Source of the DNA: Isoetes taiwanensis
Lineage: Eukaryota; Streptophyta; Lycopodiopsida; Isoetales; Isoetaceae
NCBI GenBank assembly: GCA_021234155.1
Contig: JAJEKV010000030.1
Coordinates: 11,348,525 to 11,412,524 of the forward strand
DNA length: 64,000 bases
Direction: 5' to 3'
In this document: piece after piece, positions 1 through 12,728 of the stretch
How positions within the stretch are numbered: the first letter of the stretch is position 1
Layout of the letters: every line of letters begins with the position of its first letter
The notes under the pieces: model-generated
What the model saw: the letters and a program-made list of their open reading frames with translations, nothing else
What the model was told of the DNA's origin: nothing
Databases searched by the model: none
Translations under genes and position numbers: made by a program

Positions 1-3000
1 TTGTTCTTTGGGCCTACAATACTTGTTTCCAAGTTGCTCACGGTCACGCTCCTTTTTAAATTTGGTTTATGGTGAAATGCCAGTTAGGCCATCAACCAAC
101 TGCTCCGTTTTGTGCAGCTCACGCTCATGAAATCCACTGTACTCAAAGAAAGGTCTCAATTAAACAGAGTTGGATGAACCGGCCAGGTTAGCATATTCGT
201 GAACTATTCATGGACCATGATTTGCAAAATCTTTACATGACAAAGGCGTCGGCTGACAAAACCTTCAAGAGATTTGGTTCTTCTTTATGATTCGAGGTAC
301 AAAATTTTTCGGAGTAAACTCAAGTTTACGTTGGCTTAGCCCTTATCAAATTGTTCAAGTGGATTTAGACCAGCGTTTTCAAGCCCATTTGGAGTTAGAT
401 AGCTCAAATTACCTACGTTGGTTAATGGTTTCGTCTCAAAGCATTTCATCACCGCAGAGAGTAGACATCAACACGCGAGCAGTTCAAAGGCAAACACAGA
501 GAAATTGACTAGAAAGCGGTATATTACTTATATTATAGTGGGATTTTTTACAAAATGTGAAGCGGCCGGCTATTTCAGCTATAGGCCTTTGCCACTATAT
601 ACAAAAGCGGACTCGAGCCCTATCTACTGAGATCCTAAGAGGAAAAACCCTCTACTCGAGGGTTTGGGCGGAGCGATGCGAGGAGATGCGTGGGGATTAC
701 GCTCCCTGGGATCAATGAAGTGCAGAACCACCTCCATCGTTGGTCTTCAATTACGGGGATGTTTAAAGTAAACCGGCGCAATGCGTCCGATGAATGCCAC
801 TGATTTGTGGCGTGAAGATCCGGACAATTCCATCTTGCAGAGTGATCCACTCTGGCGAGTTAGTGGAGGCATAGTGGTCCTTCGTTCAAGCCGGCTGACC
901 ATCTTGAAAAGCCATCGGATGCCTTTGTTGTTACTCTCCGGTTAGATGTATATAGCCAAACACAGGAACTCCTTGTTGGCGTGGACCAATCACACAAATC
1001 GCCAGCGTGTGTTTTGCGTGCAAAGTATTTTCGAAAGCCGAGAATCACTATCCCGTATATCGCCATGGTACCTTCGACACATTCCGCTTTTAATGATATC
1101 CACCGAGTTGCGGCTGATTGAATGCCATTTCGGCTATTTTTTGCGCCCGTCGAACGGTAATATTGTGTCCTTTGCCCACTGTCGCCAGATCCTTCTTTCC
1201 GTCTCATCTAAATTCATTGCTTCTCGCCTACGTTTTTGGGACTTAGCCAAATTTTTGCCTCGTACCCTTCTTGTCGCTTCGACGCGGCACCATCAAGCGA
1301 CTCGGTTCGCTTCCTTTATACCTCATAGCAGCCTCAGGTTGTTAAAATTTCAAAATTAAACCTTTTCGTTCCTCGCGCCTTTGTCGCCAAGATTGCTTTC
1401 GACTTTCGTCTTCCGCCTTTGGAATCGCACTCTTCGTTCGCACATACGTTACCATAGGCGCTAAGATTTTCCTACCACTTCAAGCTCACTGCTCCCAAGG
1501 ATCCGGCCCTTTTACGCATCACATTATCCCTTCTTGGCCCACTTCAGGTGAAATATTGTTGGCCCCAAATAAAAGTGGTGAGCGGCACGACTTCTGAATT
1601 CTCTCAAATGGAACCAGGCTCCAAATCGACCCGGTTAAGGCGATTCGCCGTAATGCTCGTTAGCGACGCTGAGGCTACACCAGCGTGATGCATTAAGCGC
1701 CACCGTTGACTGACTCAACGTTTGATTTAAAGGTGTTTCATATTCCCTTGCACCCACTTATTGTATCATGATGCACTTCTCTGGGATCTCGATGTCGAGT
1801 TTAGTGCACACCTTTATCAATCACCCGATATCCATGCGATGCGACCAATATCGACAAAGGCCTCCACTGAAACTAACATTTAAATTTAACGTGAAAGTTC
1901 ATGGAGTATTCTATCAAGGAACACCCATATCGATAAACCTTTATGGCACGGTCCTCAACGCTACATCCAGAGCACCACATAGATTGGCCCCAAGTGATGG
2001 TACATCATCTTCTCCAAAATGGACCCGCCTTAGAATTACCACTTCAGTACGAGTTTACATTTGGGGCTTGCCTCAAATCCCCTCATCGATCATTGCTTCC
2101 CTCCGCACCGCAAATTTCAATTCCACTCCGCTCCTTCCGATAACTCACCCGGTGGCGCTTCAGTCTTCCCTGGTCATGTCAAAGTCCAGCACACCCCGTA
2201 TCCTTGTCTCCTCTCCCTTCACCATCCACTTCCACCATTTTTCCAAACATCACAAACCGGGTGTGGCTCCACCACCACAACATAGATGGGTTGTTGCGTA
2301 TGCGATTATCGTGGGATGCTCGAACAACGCTCTCAAGTTACAAAGAATCCGGGCGGCTCTTGTGGTGAGGGTTATTGAACTTTCGAAGCCTGGAGTAGAT
2401 TTACGCCGGACCTTCAGTACCCGAAGCGCCCCAGAGTTGCGGCAGAGGCAAACTTTAACCGAAGCATGAAGCTCTCTTCTGAGCTCATGCGGATCTCAAA
2501 GATGCTAAGCTCCGTCCGGTAACTTAGGTCGAACGAAACCAATCGAAATTGGACTCTGTTGGGCGCAACAGAGTCCCAAAGCGTCTCACGGTGCCAGGTT
2601 GGGATGTTGCTAAGCTCAACAGCAATACTCAGGGCTTTTTGTAGAATTTCAGCCTCAAGTTCAAAACCTTCTGGAAGCGGGATGCTCAAATTCGCCTCTT
2701 TGGCTCGACTTTCTACCGCGGACTATACCGACTCACCTCTCTTCAAGATTCGACTGCGGTGCGAGAAGCGAGAAGATCTTGGATGGCGAGTTCGCGAATT
2801 AGCCCGTCTCAGTATAAAATCCTCCTCAGTTAACACTTCACCGAAGCGTTGGTGAGCCGATCCGCGCTCTTTCGAAAGGGACCGGCGGTCGAGGATCTTG
2901 AACGGCGGTATGACAAAAGCTATTCGATCTGATGATGGGGGCTCGGGGCAAACTTGGCGCCCATCTATGCATTCTTAGCGGAATGCACGGTGACTTCCAG

Positions 3001-4620
3001 TTCCTTCACCGCTGTCGCGGGTGCTGGTTGCTCGGTACCTCACCGGCTTCGAAGTGGCATCGCGGCCCGGATGGACTGTGTGGATATCACGGCGGTCATG
3101 ATTTTCTTCGGTTGGCGAACTCTCCATTGAAGACAAAGGGTTGTCATTGACATCGCGTTATTTGATCTCGCCACAACTGTATCGCCGTCCGGACTTTATC
3201 ACCTTGGTGGATTGACTATGGCTTACCGTGATTTCTATCACGGGTGATACGGAACACTTTGGCAATGGGCCGCGCCGGCTTTTAAGGGGTGACTGGCGTA
3301 CAATGGGTGCTTCGGGGATAACCAATCCGCCTTGCGGATCCTTTCGGACCAAACTCTTCATCGAGGAATTACATGCGAACTTGCCAATCATTTATCTCGG
3401 CGGCTAACAATGCGGGGAAATTATCTAGGACATCGGGGATCTTCCCTATGCACAAATTTATCACGACACCTCGTAGGTTGCAATCGGTTACAAGCTGCGA
3501 TTTGGATAGCAAGGCCGGTCCCCCAGGATGGGATAGCCCATCTGACTCGGCTCTCTGGCCTCTTTGGGATCGTTGGTGTCGGGGCTCTTGATCGGATCTT
3601 GTCGATCCAATTGGGGAGACGTATTACATACAGGCGTTCCTTCTCCTGCTTCCAGTACCTCAAAAGCGAGGTTCTGAATACGATTAGCCTTCCTTTTGGA
3701 CCAAAGGTCATGGATGAGTCATGCGGGATGGGGCCACCACCCTCGAGATCTGTGGATCTCCGGTGGGATCCGTTTTGTTAAGCATACATTGGGAAGAAGA
3801 GTGCCACTCACGGACACCCACCAATTGGATCTACATTGCTAATGAGCATGGTTAACCTTGGCCGTAACTTCATGGTCTTCAATTACCTTCTTTAGAATGC
3901 CACCACCTCACAGTCGCCCAGTCCATCTTCAAAGCGGATTTTTACTTGTTTGCTTTCCTGATACATTTCGCCAATCATAATCGGTAAATCCCATTTTACC
4001 GCAATCAGAATGCCGATTAATAAAATTCGCGCTGGCCGGACTGTCTCCTCTGGCGGATATCCCGATTTACGATTTCTTAGAAGCGCAGCGCCCGCCAGAG
4101 ACGTAGTGGCTCGCTTTTCTTATTGATCACGGATCACGGCAGAAACACCTCCTCTGCTCTTCAAACCGCGGGATCATAAGCGTTCGCAATGGTGCCCGTC
4201 CTCCTCCGTGAGGATCACTTTTCGAACGGATGGCTTCAGCCCTCGACACTTCCTCCTTTCTTTACTCGGGTGTGGTTTGGTGGGGAAGTGTTAATCTTTT
4301 GTGCCTCCGCACAGTGCGGGACTATTCATCACATCTGACGAGACCGAGGTCAAGCTCAAGGATCCGCAGAGTCGACCCGCCATCAAAGAGACTCCATGAA
4401 ATTAAGCCAATGACCCTTGATCAAAGCCTTTGGCTGGAAGTCCGCTTAAAGGCATGCATTTCGAGATAAAGTAATGACCCGTCCGCCCGTACGTCAGTCA
4501 GTGATGATTCTAGGCACTTCAAGAACGCAGCCAGCATTCACACCATTAGGGCTCTTCGAGTCGACGCGAGATCGATCCGGAGTGAAATGCATATTGGGCC
4601 CCAAGGCCATTTGTCTACTA
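1..4620. other. No recognisable gene; mixed-composition intergenic DNA
   Basis: This stretch is richer in G, C and CpG than most of the window. It contains several open frames of 70-230 codons on both strands, the longest at 1768-2469 (+) and 3332-3781 (+). Their translations show no domain, motif or repeat that I recognise. They overlap open frames on the other strand, as happens in CpG-rich DNA with few stop codons. I see no splice-bounded exon chain and no LTR-element primer site. Old, unrecognisable transposon sequence is the simplest reading. Confidence 0.5.
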
Positions 4621-5465
4621 TATATATGGTCATTTAGCACATGAGTTTTAGATGAGTTTTAGTCTTACATCTCCTTCGGTTTACTATTGCGAGGAGCTCA
4701 TGTATTTTCAATAGTGATGCTCGAGAACTTATCGTCTTTCTCATTTATTCTGTTTTCTTCTTTTCTTCTTCTCTTCTTACCAAATCCGTGACCATGGTCC
4801 GGACTTTCTCGCATTAGATCCACGGGTCCTCCATTTGTCTTCAGGTTTTGAACCTTGAACCCACAGGCGATAACTATCCGCGGTGAGTGCATTGTTAGGG
4901 ATGGATTGATGAGAATGCGTCTCTACAATCTTGGATAAGCCATTGCCTTGGCATATATCCCTAACACATTCATAACCCTTCTCCAATAGTTGATGAAGTT
5001 TCTAAGACTTATCAAATCTTGCCGTGGGCCTCCATTTAGTTTGATGAAGCTTCTTATCAAGACCATGGGAATAAGTCTTTGTAAGGGCCTGGCAAACAAA
5101 TTATCTCTTCTGGTTCTAAGAAAACATACAATGTTTATTATTGGCCCCCCTCCCCACAACAACAACAAAAAACTTCTTTTCGGCTGACCCTTGTGGTTTG
5201 ATTTGATGTGCTGACATGAGTGAGTGAATAAGCACCTGACGTAAATTAGAGTCTAAATAGAACTTTTGCGTTAAAATATGGAATTGCAAGTTGACTTCGG
5301 TTTTATATTGGCTGGTTGTTGCATGTGAAGTTGTAATGGGGTCACAAGGAACGTGATCATTGAAATACTTAATAATATCAAATGTAGCCTTATTTCTTGT
5401 CTTTTATGCAAGAGTTTGATGGGTGAAAGGATGACGACGTAAATTAGGGGGTCAATGTTTGTGGG

Positions 5466-5491
5466 TTTTTTTTTTTTTTTTTTTTTTTTTT
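5466..5491. repeat. Poly(T) tract of 26 T
   Basis: This is an uninterrupted run of 26 T. On the minus strand it is poly(A), so it could be the tail of a minus-strand retroposed sequence lying at higher coordinates. I cannot recognise a retroposon next to it. Confidence 0.9.
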
Positions 5492-6779
5492 GGAAGAGCT
5501 TCTGATGCTATCTCAAGATCTCAAAACAAGATCATATCCTAAGGAGTTGCTTAAAAAGTATAGAAATTAGACAAAGAAACTTGTTGAATTTAGCGAGGCA
5601 GATTGTTCTCTAATTTCTCCTTCACGGCATGACTATTCGAAGGAATCCTAACAGATTTTGAATAGTACAAGGCAGACTTTTATTTAATATATAATAGCCT
5701 CTAACTTTCCTGAACAATGGGACTTTGAATGATACACATGGCTGACTGGAAACGTAATATTGGAGCTTCAATTGTCAATAGTTTTGGATAAAAAAAAGGA
5801 ACACTTGCCATAGTTGATGTTAACAAAGGGGAAAAAGAAATTTGTTGCTATTATTACGATTATTTTAACAATTTGATGCTCTTAGAGGTAAGATTTTTAT
5901 TAACCATATCGCTATCCTCTTCTTGCCTTGCTTCTCGGAGGGTTGGAAATAACAGCAATACATATGGATTAACGTGGCTTTTGTACCGTTTAGGATGTAT
6001 AGAAATGGCAATGGGATACCATTTCGGCTTTCACCACGACGACAAATTGAAAACAATAGCTTCTTCTCCCAACAAACCTTCTCAGAACATAGAGTTTACC
6101 GGTTAAGATCCTATTTCGCTTTCTTTGTGCATCCCTCTTACGGGTCATATCCGCGATCGTAGCTATCTAGCGACCACAAAGAAGGAGCATGGAGTGATCA
6201 TATCTATAGCCTTTCTCCAACATGCCGAGTAAAAATTGAAGGCATACCCAATCAAAAGCAAATCCTCATTTATATAAGCACATTCACAAGGCCAGACAGG
6301 GCGGACGGTAGGACAAACAAATTGGCCGAGGCCGGTGACGGTGGGAATACCATTGGCGAGCATCCTATGAGGACATGGCTGGTGCTAGCAATGGACTATG
6401 TCGTCGAATGGGGGAATAGAAAAAGATTTGTAGGAAGCTGGAGATGAGGCGACTCTTCTTAGGCTAATACATATGTGAACAAAAAGCCCTCTGTTGCAAA
6501 GGAATTTTCTCCCGTACAAAACCTTGCCTCTTTGTTGTAGAGCCATTGCATCGACACTCATAAAGCAGTTATTTGTGATTGCGTTCAGCGGTATGAAATC
6601 CGGCCTAAATAAAGCTTACCCAATTTGAAGCTGATTCAATGTTGTTTTAGCGGTAGTATATTTGATGGGCGATCCCGCGATTAATTTAGCACATTGTTTG
6701 TTTTGTGGCATTGAAGCGGGGAATAAGAGTGCCTGAAGTTCACATATTTCCTCTGTTTGACTATAATAGCTGGCTAACC

Positions 6780-6794
6780 TTTTTTTTTTTTTTT
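6780..6794. repeat. Poly(T) tract of about 15 T
   Basis: Homopolymer run of about 15 T in an AT-rich setting. It may be simple slippage or an old retroposon tail. Confidence 0.85.
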
Positions 6795-7739
6795 GTATGG
6801 TATAGGACCTTCATTACTCAAAAGAGCAAAGAGTGCATGGGAACCACGAAACCTATTGGAAGATGTCCGCACAAGAGCAACACTACCCACCACATACATA
6901 ACCACAGGCAATGCGATACCATATCACCACGAGCTGTTGTTTGCTATGAGTAAACTTTGAATCACGAGACATATGGGCTCTAAATATTACCTCTTAATCA
7001 TCAGCACAAGGAAAGAACCACCCATCATATACAATACGACCTAAACATCAGTAAACATTTGTGTATCACGAAGAGACATGTCCCTTGAAGGTGAGAGGGT
7101 GATCTCTTCGGGTGGACGGTGATCAAGCGGATGCTAAATTAAGGAAGCCCTCTTGCCAACTTGTCCCAAGAGTAGAATAGGTGACAATGGGACACAGCGA
7201 CTATTCAGAGTCACAATGGAAAAGAGCTCAAAGAAGCCACTACCAAGCAAGAGTCGAGACATGGTGACACAATAAAAGCGGGTGCTCAGTTGTCTCATTC
7301 CTCTTGCATGCAAGAGGAGATCCGAGAAGCACGGGCGAAATCTATGAACCTTGATGTTTACCCATACATCTATGAATGATGATGCGCCCGCAGATGAACG
7401 GTAGCTTAGGATGGAACGTTTGTCATACATGTGATTTATGAGGGATAACTAAAAGCCACTTTAGGATGAAGCGTGACCGCCGCCATCAAGTGCGCGGATG
7501 CGTTTCTTTTAGCTTTTTAGACCACATGAAGCTGCGTCCGAGGGGTACAATGCTCATATTTTTTGTTTTGATTTCGCCACCTTTGGTTTCTTTCCTGCGG
7601 AGCTAAGCATTCTTTAAGCTCACATCTTCGAACATACAAAAATTCTCTGCTAGAATCCCGCAATAAATGGTCAAGCACTTGAAGTAGTTTTAACATTGAA
7701 TGGGGTAAGAATTTGTTGCCTGATCATCTAAATCGCCGC

Positions 7740-10320
7740 AGTGACTCACAGACGCGGTATAAATTTATCAGTGCCGAATCCTGAAATATAAATTTATCAT
7801 TATTGGTAGAGATTATACTCACCATGACACGGGGGCTTGATTTAAATTCGCCGTGCTGGCGGTACGCAATAAATTTATCTGCGTGACGAGTACACTTCTA
7901 ACCCTTGTGGAAACGCATACTACAAAGAGTGAATTAAAGCATTTACTTGCTTGACCATCTGCAGCGAGGGCTGGCGGTTATAAATGTTCCGCGGCCATAA
8001 TGGGCTTCTTATCGGAATCATATTTGGTGACGCACGTCGCACGACTCACGAATCTTGAAGCTGTTCTTTTTGTTTTGTGAGAGTCCTCTCCAGCATTTGT
8101 TTTGAAATCCATTATACCGGTGCATGAAGCGGATCTTGTGGCTCATTTTTAGTCAAGTGTTGCCGAGTTAGGCTCACGGCGTGACTTTGCCTCGTCTATT
8201 ACACTTGCGTAGATATCGCGGCTTCCACGCTTTTCACGCCGTTCGCGGCTTTCTTCCTTTGAAAGTTCTTTTCTTGCCTTATATGGCTGTGTGTGCCTCA
8301 AGGACATAATATGATATTTCAAAGTACCTTCTTGTAGTCTTTTAATTGGTTGCGGAAACATATCAGCCATGCAACTAGTGGCAGCATGCGCGAGGATTCC
8401 TTCTCATTCTATGCTGCTTAAAGGTTAGCGTACTGCAGCGTCACAAACTCACGAGGCACAGAAGCCTCATTTATCGCCATTTTAGTGACCTCTTAATAGT
8501 GTAGAGTCAAAGAGATGGTTTGCCAAGGGAGTTTGAGTCCCATTAACCCTCTTTAGAATGGCGAGCTTGTCGGAGGGCAGCACAACAATGCTCGACTCCG
8601 GGGCCTTACGTAGAGCCTAGCGGCTCCTCTATGGTCAAGGTCTTTGTGGTTTCTTGGTTTCTTTTTAGTGGGAATTTGTGTATCTACTACAGGAATCTCA
8701 CTACCCTTCCCTTTGCCACCACGGTTCCTCCTCTTCACCTCCTGTTCAGGACTGATCCTTCGGCATCACTTCTTGTGGAGTGGGTTTCAAAGACCATAGC
8801 AAATTTCTTTTCTTCACAAAGTACTCTGAGAGGACGAATGTCACTATGTCACATGTCTGGGGTAAATTAGAAAGATAGCGAATTATAAATTTATGCAAAA
8901 CCACCTAAGACATGCCCACATAGCCATTCTTACAATTTTTCAAAGCAATCGCTGGAGCGTCTTTATAGGTTTGCAAGCTTATGCGGGCATTCTCTTTGTT
9001 AGAATATAAAGAACTTCCACCCAGATTTAACCATTCGCACTTCATAAAATCTCATCTTCATTTACATTCAAGGGTTGTAATTCCCCGTGAATTAGTAATC
9101 ATCTACGGTAAAACTTCCTTCTTTATTTGGTTACACAAATAAAGGTAAGCCTCTGTGGGTTTTAGCTCCTCTTGCACCCACAGTAATGCGTGCCGTGCAG
9201 TGCTCGGTGTTATCATTTGTAACAGGTGGATTTAGCGCGTTGTTGACTCTGGTGACGAGTCACTTTTGGCTGAAAAGAACTAAAAACCAGTTTTACAAAA
9301 GAGCGGTTTTACTTATTTTGGACACTTTAAGCTGTAAGAAAGGCGGCTTAAAAAGGACCACAAATGCAGCTATTTTAAACACCCCATTTGTGTCATTTAG
9401 CACAAAATACTTATTATTATTACTAAACACTATGATTCGGGACATTTGTTTACCGAACGTTCACGAGGCCAAGCCTTCATCCTGCTTCTCGTATATTTAT
9501 CCGCCACTTGTTGCGGGCGGTATGAGTTGCCACCTCAAGCCTGAAGGCATAAATTTAAAGCGTTGCGAGCCGCTTTCGGGGTATAAGTTATCGCCTGCAA
9601 GGCCGTGATATAAATTGCTCTGCGTTGCTGGGGCTGCGTCTCCAGTTGCATACTTCAATGACGGTATAGAAATTGCTCACAGTTCGGGGCGGTTTCGACG
9701 CGGCGGTATAAATTCATGCGGATGGTGCGGGCGATATCATCCCTCTGCGCTTCGGCAAAACAGAGTACCGAAATTTATCGCCATGATTCACCGGCGGTAA
9801 AGTTGCCGCCAGAGTGCTTTCGAAGCGTATAAATTTATCACGGATTCGAGGAACCATATCCGGTATAAGAGATTTTTTACCGTCGTAACACTCAACGAGT
9901 AAAGGCAAAAGGAAACTAGAGCGATCACGAGGTAGACTTAAGTGGCCATGGCTGATGTCGTTAAGCGCCAGAAGCGTTCGGGAGAGCAAATGGGGAGTAT
10001 ATAAGCCGCACAGCGATATCGCCGCCGACTCTAGAACTTCGTATATAGAAAATAGAATTGGCCCGTGACGAAGACAAGTACCTTTCTTAAAATTAAGACA
10101 TAAGCGTTCTCCATAAGGGTTGAGTTTTTGGTATAAATTGCTCACGGTTGTGTTCACATTTGCGCTACGTATAGTTATACCATCCACTGGCTATAAATTG
10201 CCATCTCTAATATACATTTATGATCTGGCACACTTCAAGCACCGCTATGTATAAAGTTTATACCTTCTCGTATAAGTTATGCCGTCTTTCTTGCGTGGTA
10301 TGGGATTTATCGTTATCAAA
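7740..10320. repeat. Field of diverged TATAAATT-centred motifs
   Basis: A motif close to GCGGTATAAATTTATC recurs in diverged forms near 7754, 7786, 7866, 7975, 8880, 9547, 9580, 9606, 9664, 9712, 9769, 9827, 10131, 10191, 10249 and 10268. It is usually flanked by CGG or GCG. In the densest part (9.55-9.85 kb) successive copies are mostly about 26-58 bp apart, as in a decayed minisatellite. Open frames cross the area (for example 9714-10187 on the minus strand) but encode nothing recognisable. No gene is assigned. Confidence 0.5.
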
Positions 10321-11908
10321 GCCCGACGCGGGGAGTAGCTAAAATTACGCCTCCGATATTCCGGAAACCCCATTTCTGTTGGGTTACTCCATACGACCGC
10401 CTGAAGCTACCACGGGTCAGTTGCTCCACCACACGAAATCACCGGGCGTCATTTGCCCCACCCAGTAGGTTTTGCTCACCACAGGGCTTGAGCTCGGACT
10501 ATCCTCCGGTTCATTTCAAATAAATGCCGCAGACTTCGCGCTCCGGGCCGATAAAGACCATCGCTGGTTGTGCTACGTGGTGGGAAGGATGAGCGACACA
10601 ACTCCTCTGCCGGAACCGTTGAACCTTTAGCTTCGGAAGAGCACCTACAGGACTTTGACATATACTGAGCATACCTGGTAGCTGGTCAGGACGAAAAGAA
10701 ACACCTCATGTTAATCTCTCATCTGAGGACCTACCAAAGCCACAAGACTCTATGTTTGAATTCAAGGCTCCTCCAGAGTAAGAATCTTGGCCCGAGAAAC
10801 TTACACAAAGCATGTACAGCAAAGAAGAAAAACTGGGCCGGGAGGCTCACTTGGGGAACCCAGCACATACAAAGAGCAGTTGTTGTTCTCAATGTTGTTT
10901 AGTTAAGATTGGACTAAAAAAGAGGTTAGAGTTGATTCGGTAGGTTGGGTTCAATGACTGCCTTTAGACCAAAGGGCTACTTAGCCTTCAATAGGCGATT
11001 ATGGTGAAGGTTTACCCGCGACTGGTAAGCCCTGCCGTCTGTCAAAGACTGCTAAATTGATTCATGCTTTGGGCATAGCTTTGACTTGGCCGAAGAAGGG
11101 AGGCGATAAGGGGAATCCGGGGCATTAATGATCTTTGCCATTGAGGAGGTATATCGAGGAATTCGTACCCTTCAATGTGTTTCCTAGTGGGAAAGTTTCT
11201 TTTAAGAGTCCTTCCAGGAAACTCCCCTAACAGCCTAATAGCCTTGGTGAGAAACCGCTTCACGAAGCATTAAGTCTCGGCGATTATAAGGATATATGTG
11301 TTAGCGAAATTTGGAACCGCGCCATTATCCTACTATCTTCTTCAACGGAAAAGGTTTTTCTAAGTGACCGTTCTAGAAGCCGGATCAATACGTTTGTGCT
11401 TTCTGTACCTCTGGTCATTTCGGAGACGCAAAGATACAAGGACGCTTCACACTAAAGTAAGCTTTCAAAAAGCGTGTTCTTGCCTACCGTTTATAAAACA
11501 AGTTCTTTCTGAACATATTTTAGGTTTCAGATGGATTGAAGAGAAAGGCGCACAAACACGAGAACAACAATCTTTTGGAAAGGAGAAAATTGATAAACAT
11601 AGGAAGAAACACTTGAGACAACCACTCAACTACATATCCCGGTTGTTATTGATGGAATGGACGGGAAGAAGACCACTTACCGCATTTTGTCCAGTATTGC
11701 TAAGGATCTTCTTGAAGAAGATTTCATACACTGCATGTTGTTAGGGTGCTATATCTTATCTTATCTTATCTTATATTATAATGTTCACGTAAAATTCGCC
11801 GATGCATCAGGCCTAATTTGAATACATGAGATCATCTGGATGCATCGAGGAAAACTCTGGAATTTATTGCACGACCTGCTCCGGTGATTAGTCATGCTTC
11901 GATCTCTT
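10321..11908. other. Intergenic DNA, no gene assigned
   Basis: Open frames of up to about 125 codons occur (for example 11364-11744 on the plus strand) but no family is recognisable. A short TATCT-type microsatellite lies at 11750-11779. Nothing else is supported. Confidence 0.45.
11750..11779. repeat. TTATC pentanucleotide microsatellite
   Basis: About four tandem copies of TTATC, degenerating into TTATATTATA at the right end. Confidence 0.85.
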
Positions 11909-12728
11909 AAGGGGAAAGTGCAAATGAAAGGGGGAAAGGAAAAAGGAAGTGGAAAAGAGAATGTGAAAGGCAAAAGGCCATGGGAAAGAGATTAAGGAAA
12001 AGAGGAAAGAGTTAGGGGATAAGAGAGAAAAGGCATGGAAAGAAAGGAAGGGACTGGAAAAGAGCCACGAGGGAAGGAGGAAGGATAAAATTAAGGAGAA
12101 AAGGTAAATGGAAGGGCATAAGAAAAAAGGAGAGGAAAGGTTGAAAAAAAGGAAGGAGATAATGAGAGGAGAAAAAAGCATGGAAGGGGAGGGAGGAAAA
12201 AAGCATGGGAAGAAAGGAAGCATGGGAAAAAGGGAAAAGAGAAGCGTTGAGAAAAAGAGGAAAAAGGAAGGGACAAATAGCATGGGAAAGGAAAAAAAAA
12301 AAAAGAGGGAAAGGGAAGGAGCATCAAGAAAAAGGAAGGTGAAAGGTTAGAAAAATGAGGAAAAGGAAGGGACAAAGGGGAACAAGAAAAGGATGGGGAA
12401 AAAGAAAAGGGGGCATAGAAAAAAGGGAAAGTGAGAAGAAAGAAAAAAGGAAGGGAAAAGGGGAAAAGGGGAAACCTAGGTAGGTGCAGGAAAAAAAGCA
12501 AGAAAGAGGGAAGGAAGGGGGGAAGGGCATGAGAGAGAAAGGGAAGGGAAGAGGTGAAGAAAGGGAAAAAGAAGGAGAGGAGAAAAGGGGCAAGAGAAAG
12601 GGTGGAAGCCCGAAAAGAGGAAAATGGATGTAAGAATAGAGATAAAATCGATATTACAAAAGGCATGGAAATAAGAGAGAAAAATGAAATCTGCGGATAA
12701 GAGCAAAGGGAAAGGGAAAGGGATAGGG
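11909..12728. repeat. Long purine-only (GA-rich) tract
   Basis: For about 820 bp the plus strand is almost entirely A and G. Most of the few interruptions are the short word GCAT, often GCATGGRA followed by AAAGGAAGG. These occur near 12033, 12115, 12178, 12203, 12219, 12279, 12321, 12413, 12527 and 12663. The long minus-strand open frames here (such as 12091-12666) translate only to low-complexity Phe/Ser/Leu/Pro and are an artefact of composition. The tract may have grown from a tandem unit containing one GCAT. Mirror-repeat purine tracts of this kind can adopt triplex structure; that is general knowledge and was not tested here. Confidence 0.9.

Larger units (their letters stand above)
4621..7739. 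other. AT-rich intergenic DNA without a recognisable gene
   Basis: The block is AT-rich and has two long T homopolymers, annotated separately. Short open frames exist but none carries a known motif. Nothing else can be assigned. Confidence 0.5.

Noticed and set aside
1768-2469. Open frame of 233 codons on the plus strand
   Set aside because: No recognisable motif or splice context, and other frames across it are also open. The length alone is not convincing in CpG-rich DNA.
9714-10187. Minus-strand open frame of 157 codons
   Set aside because: It runs through the TATAAATT repeat field and shows no recognisable domain.
12091-12666. Long minus-strand open frame of 191 codons
   Set aside because: It lies in the purine tract. 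The translation is only Phe, Ser, Leu and Pro low-complexity sequence, so the lack of stops comes from base composition.
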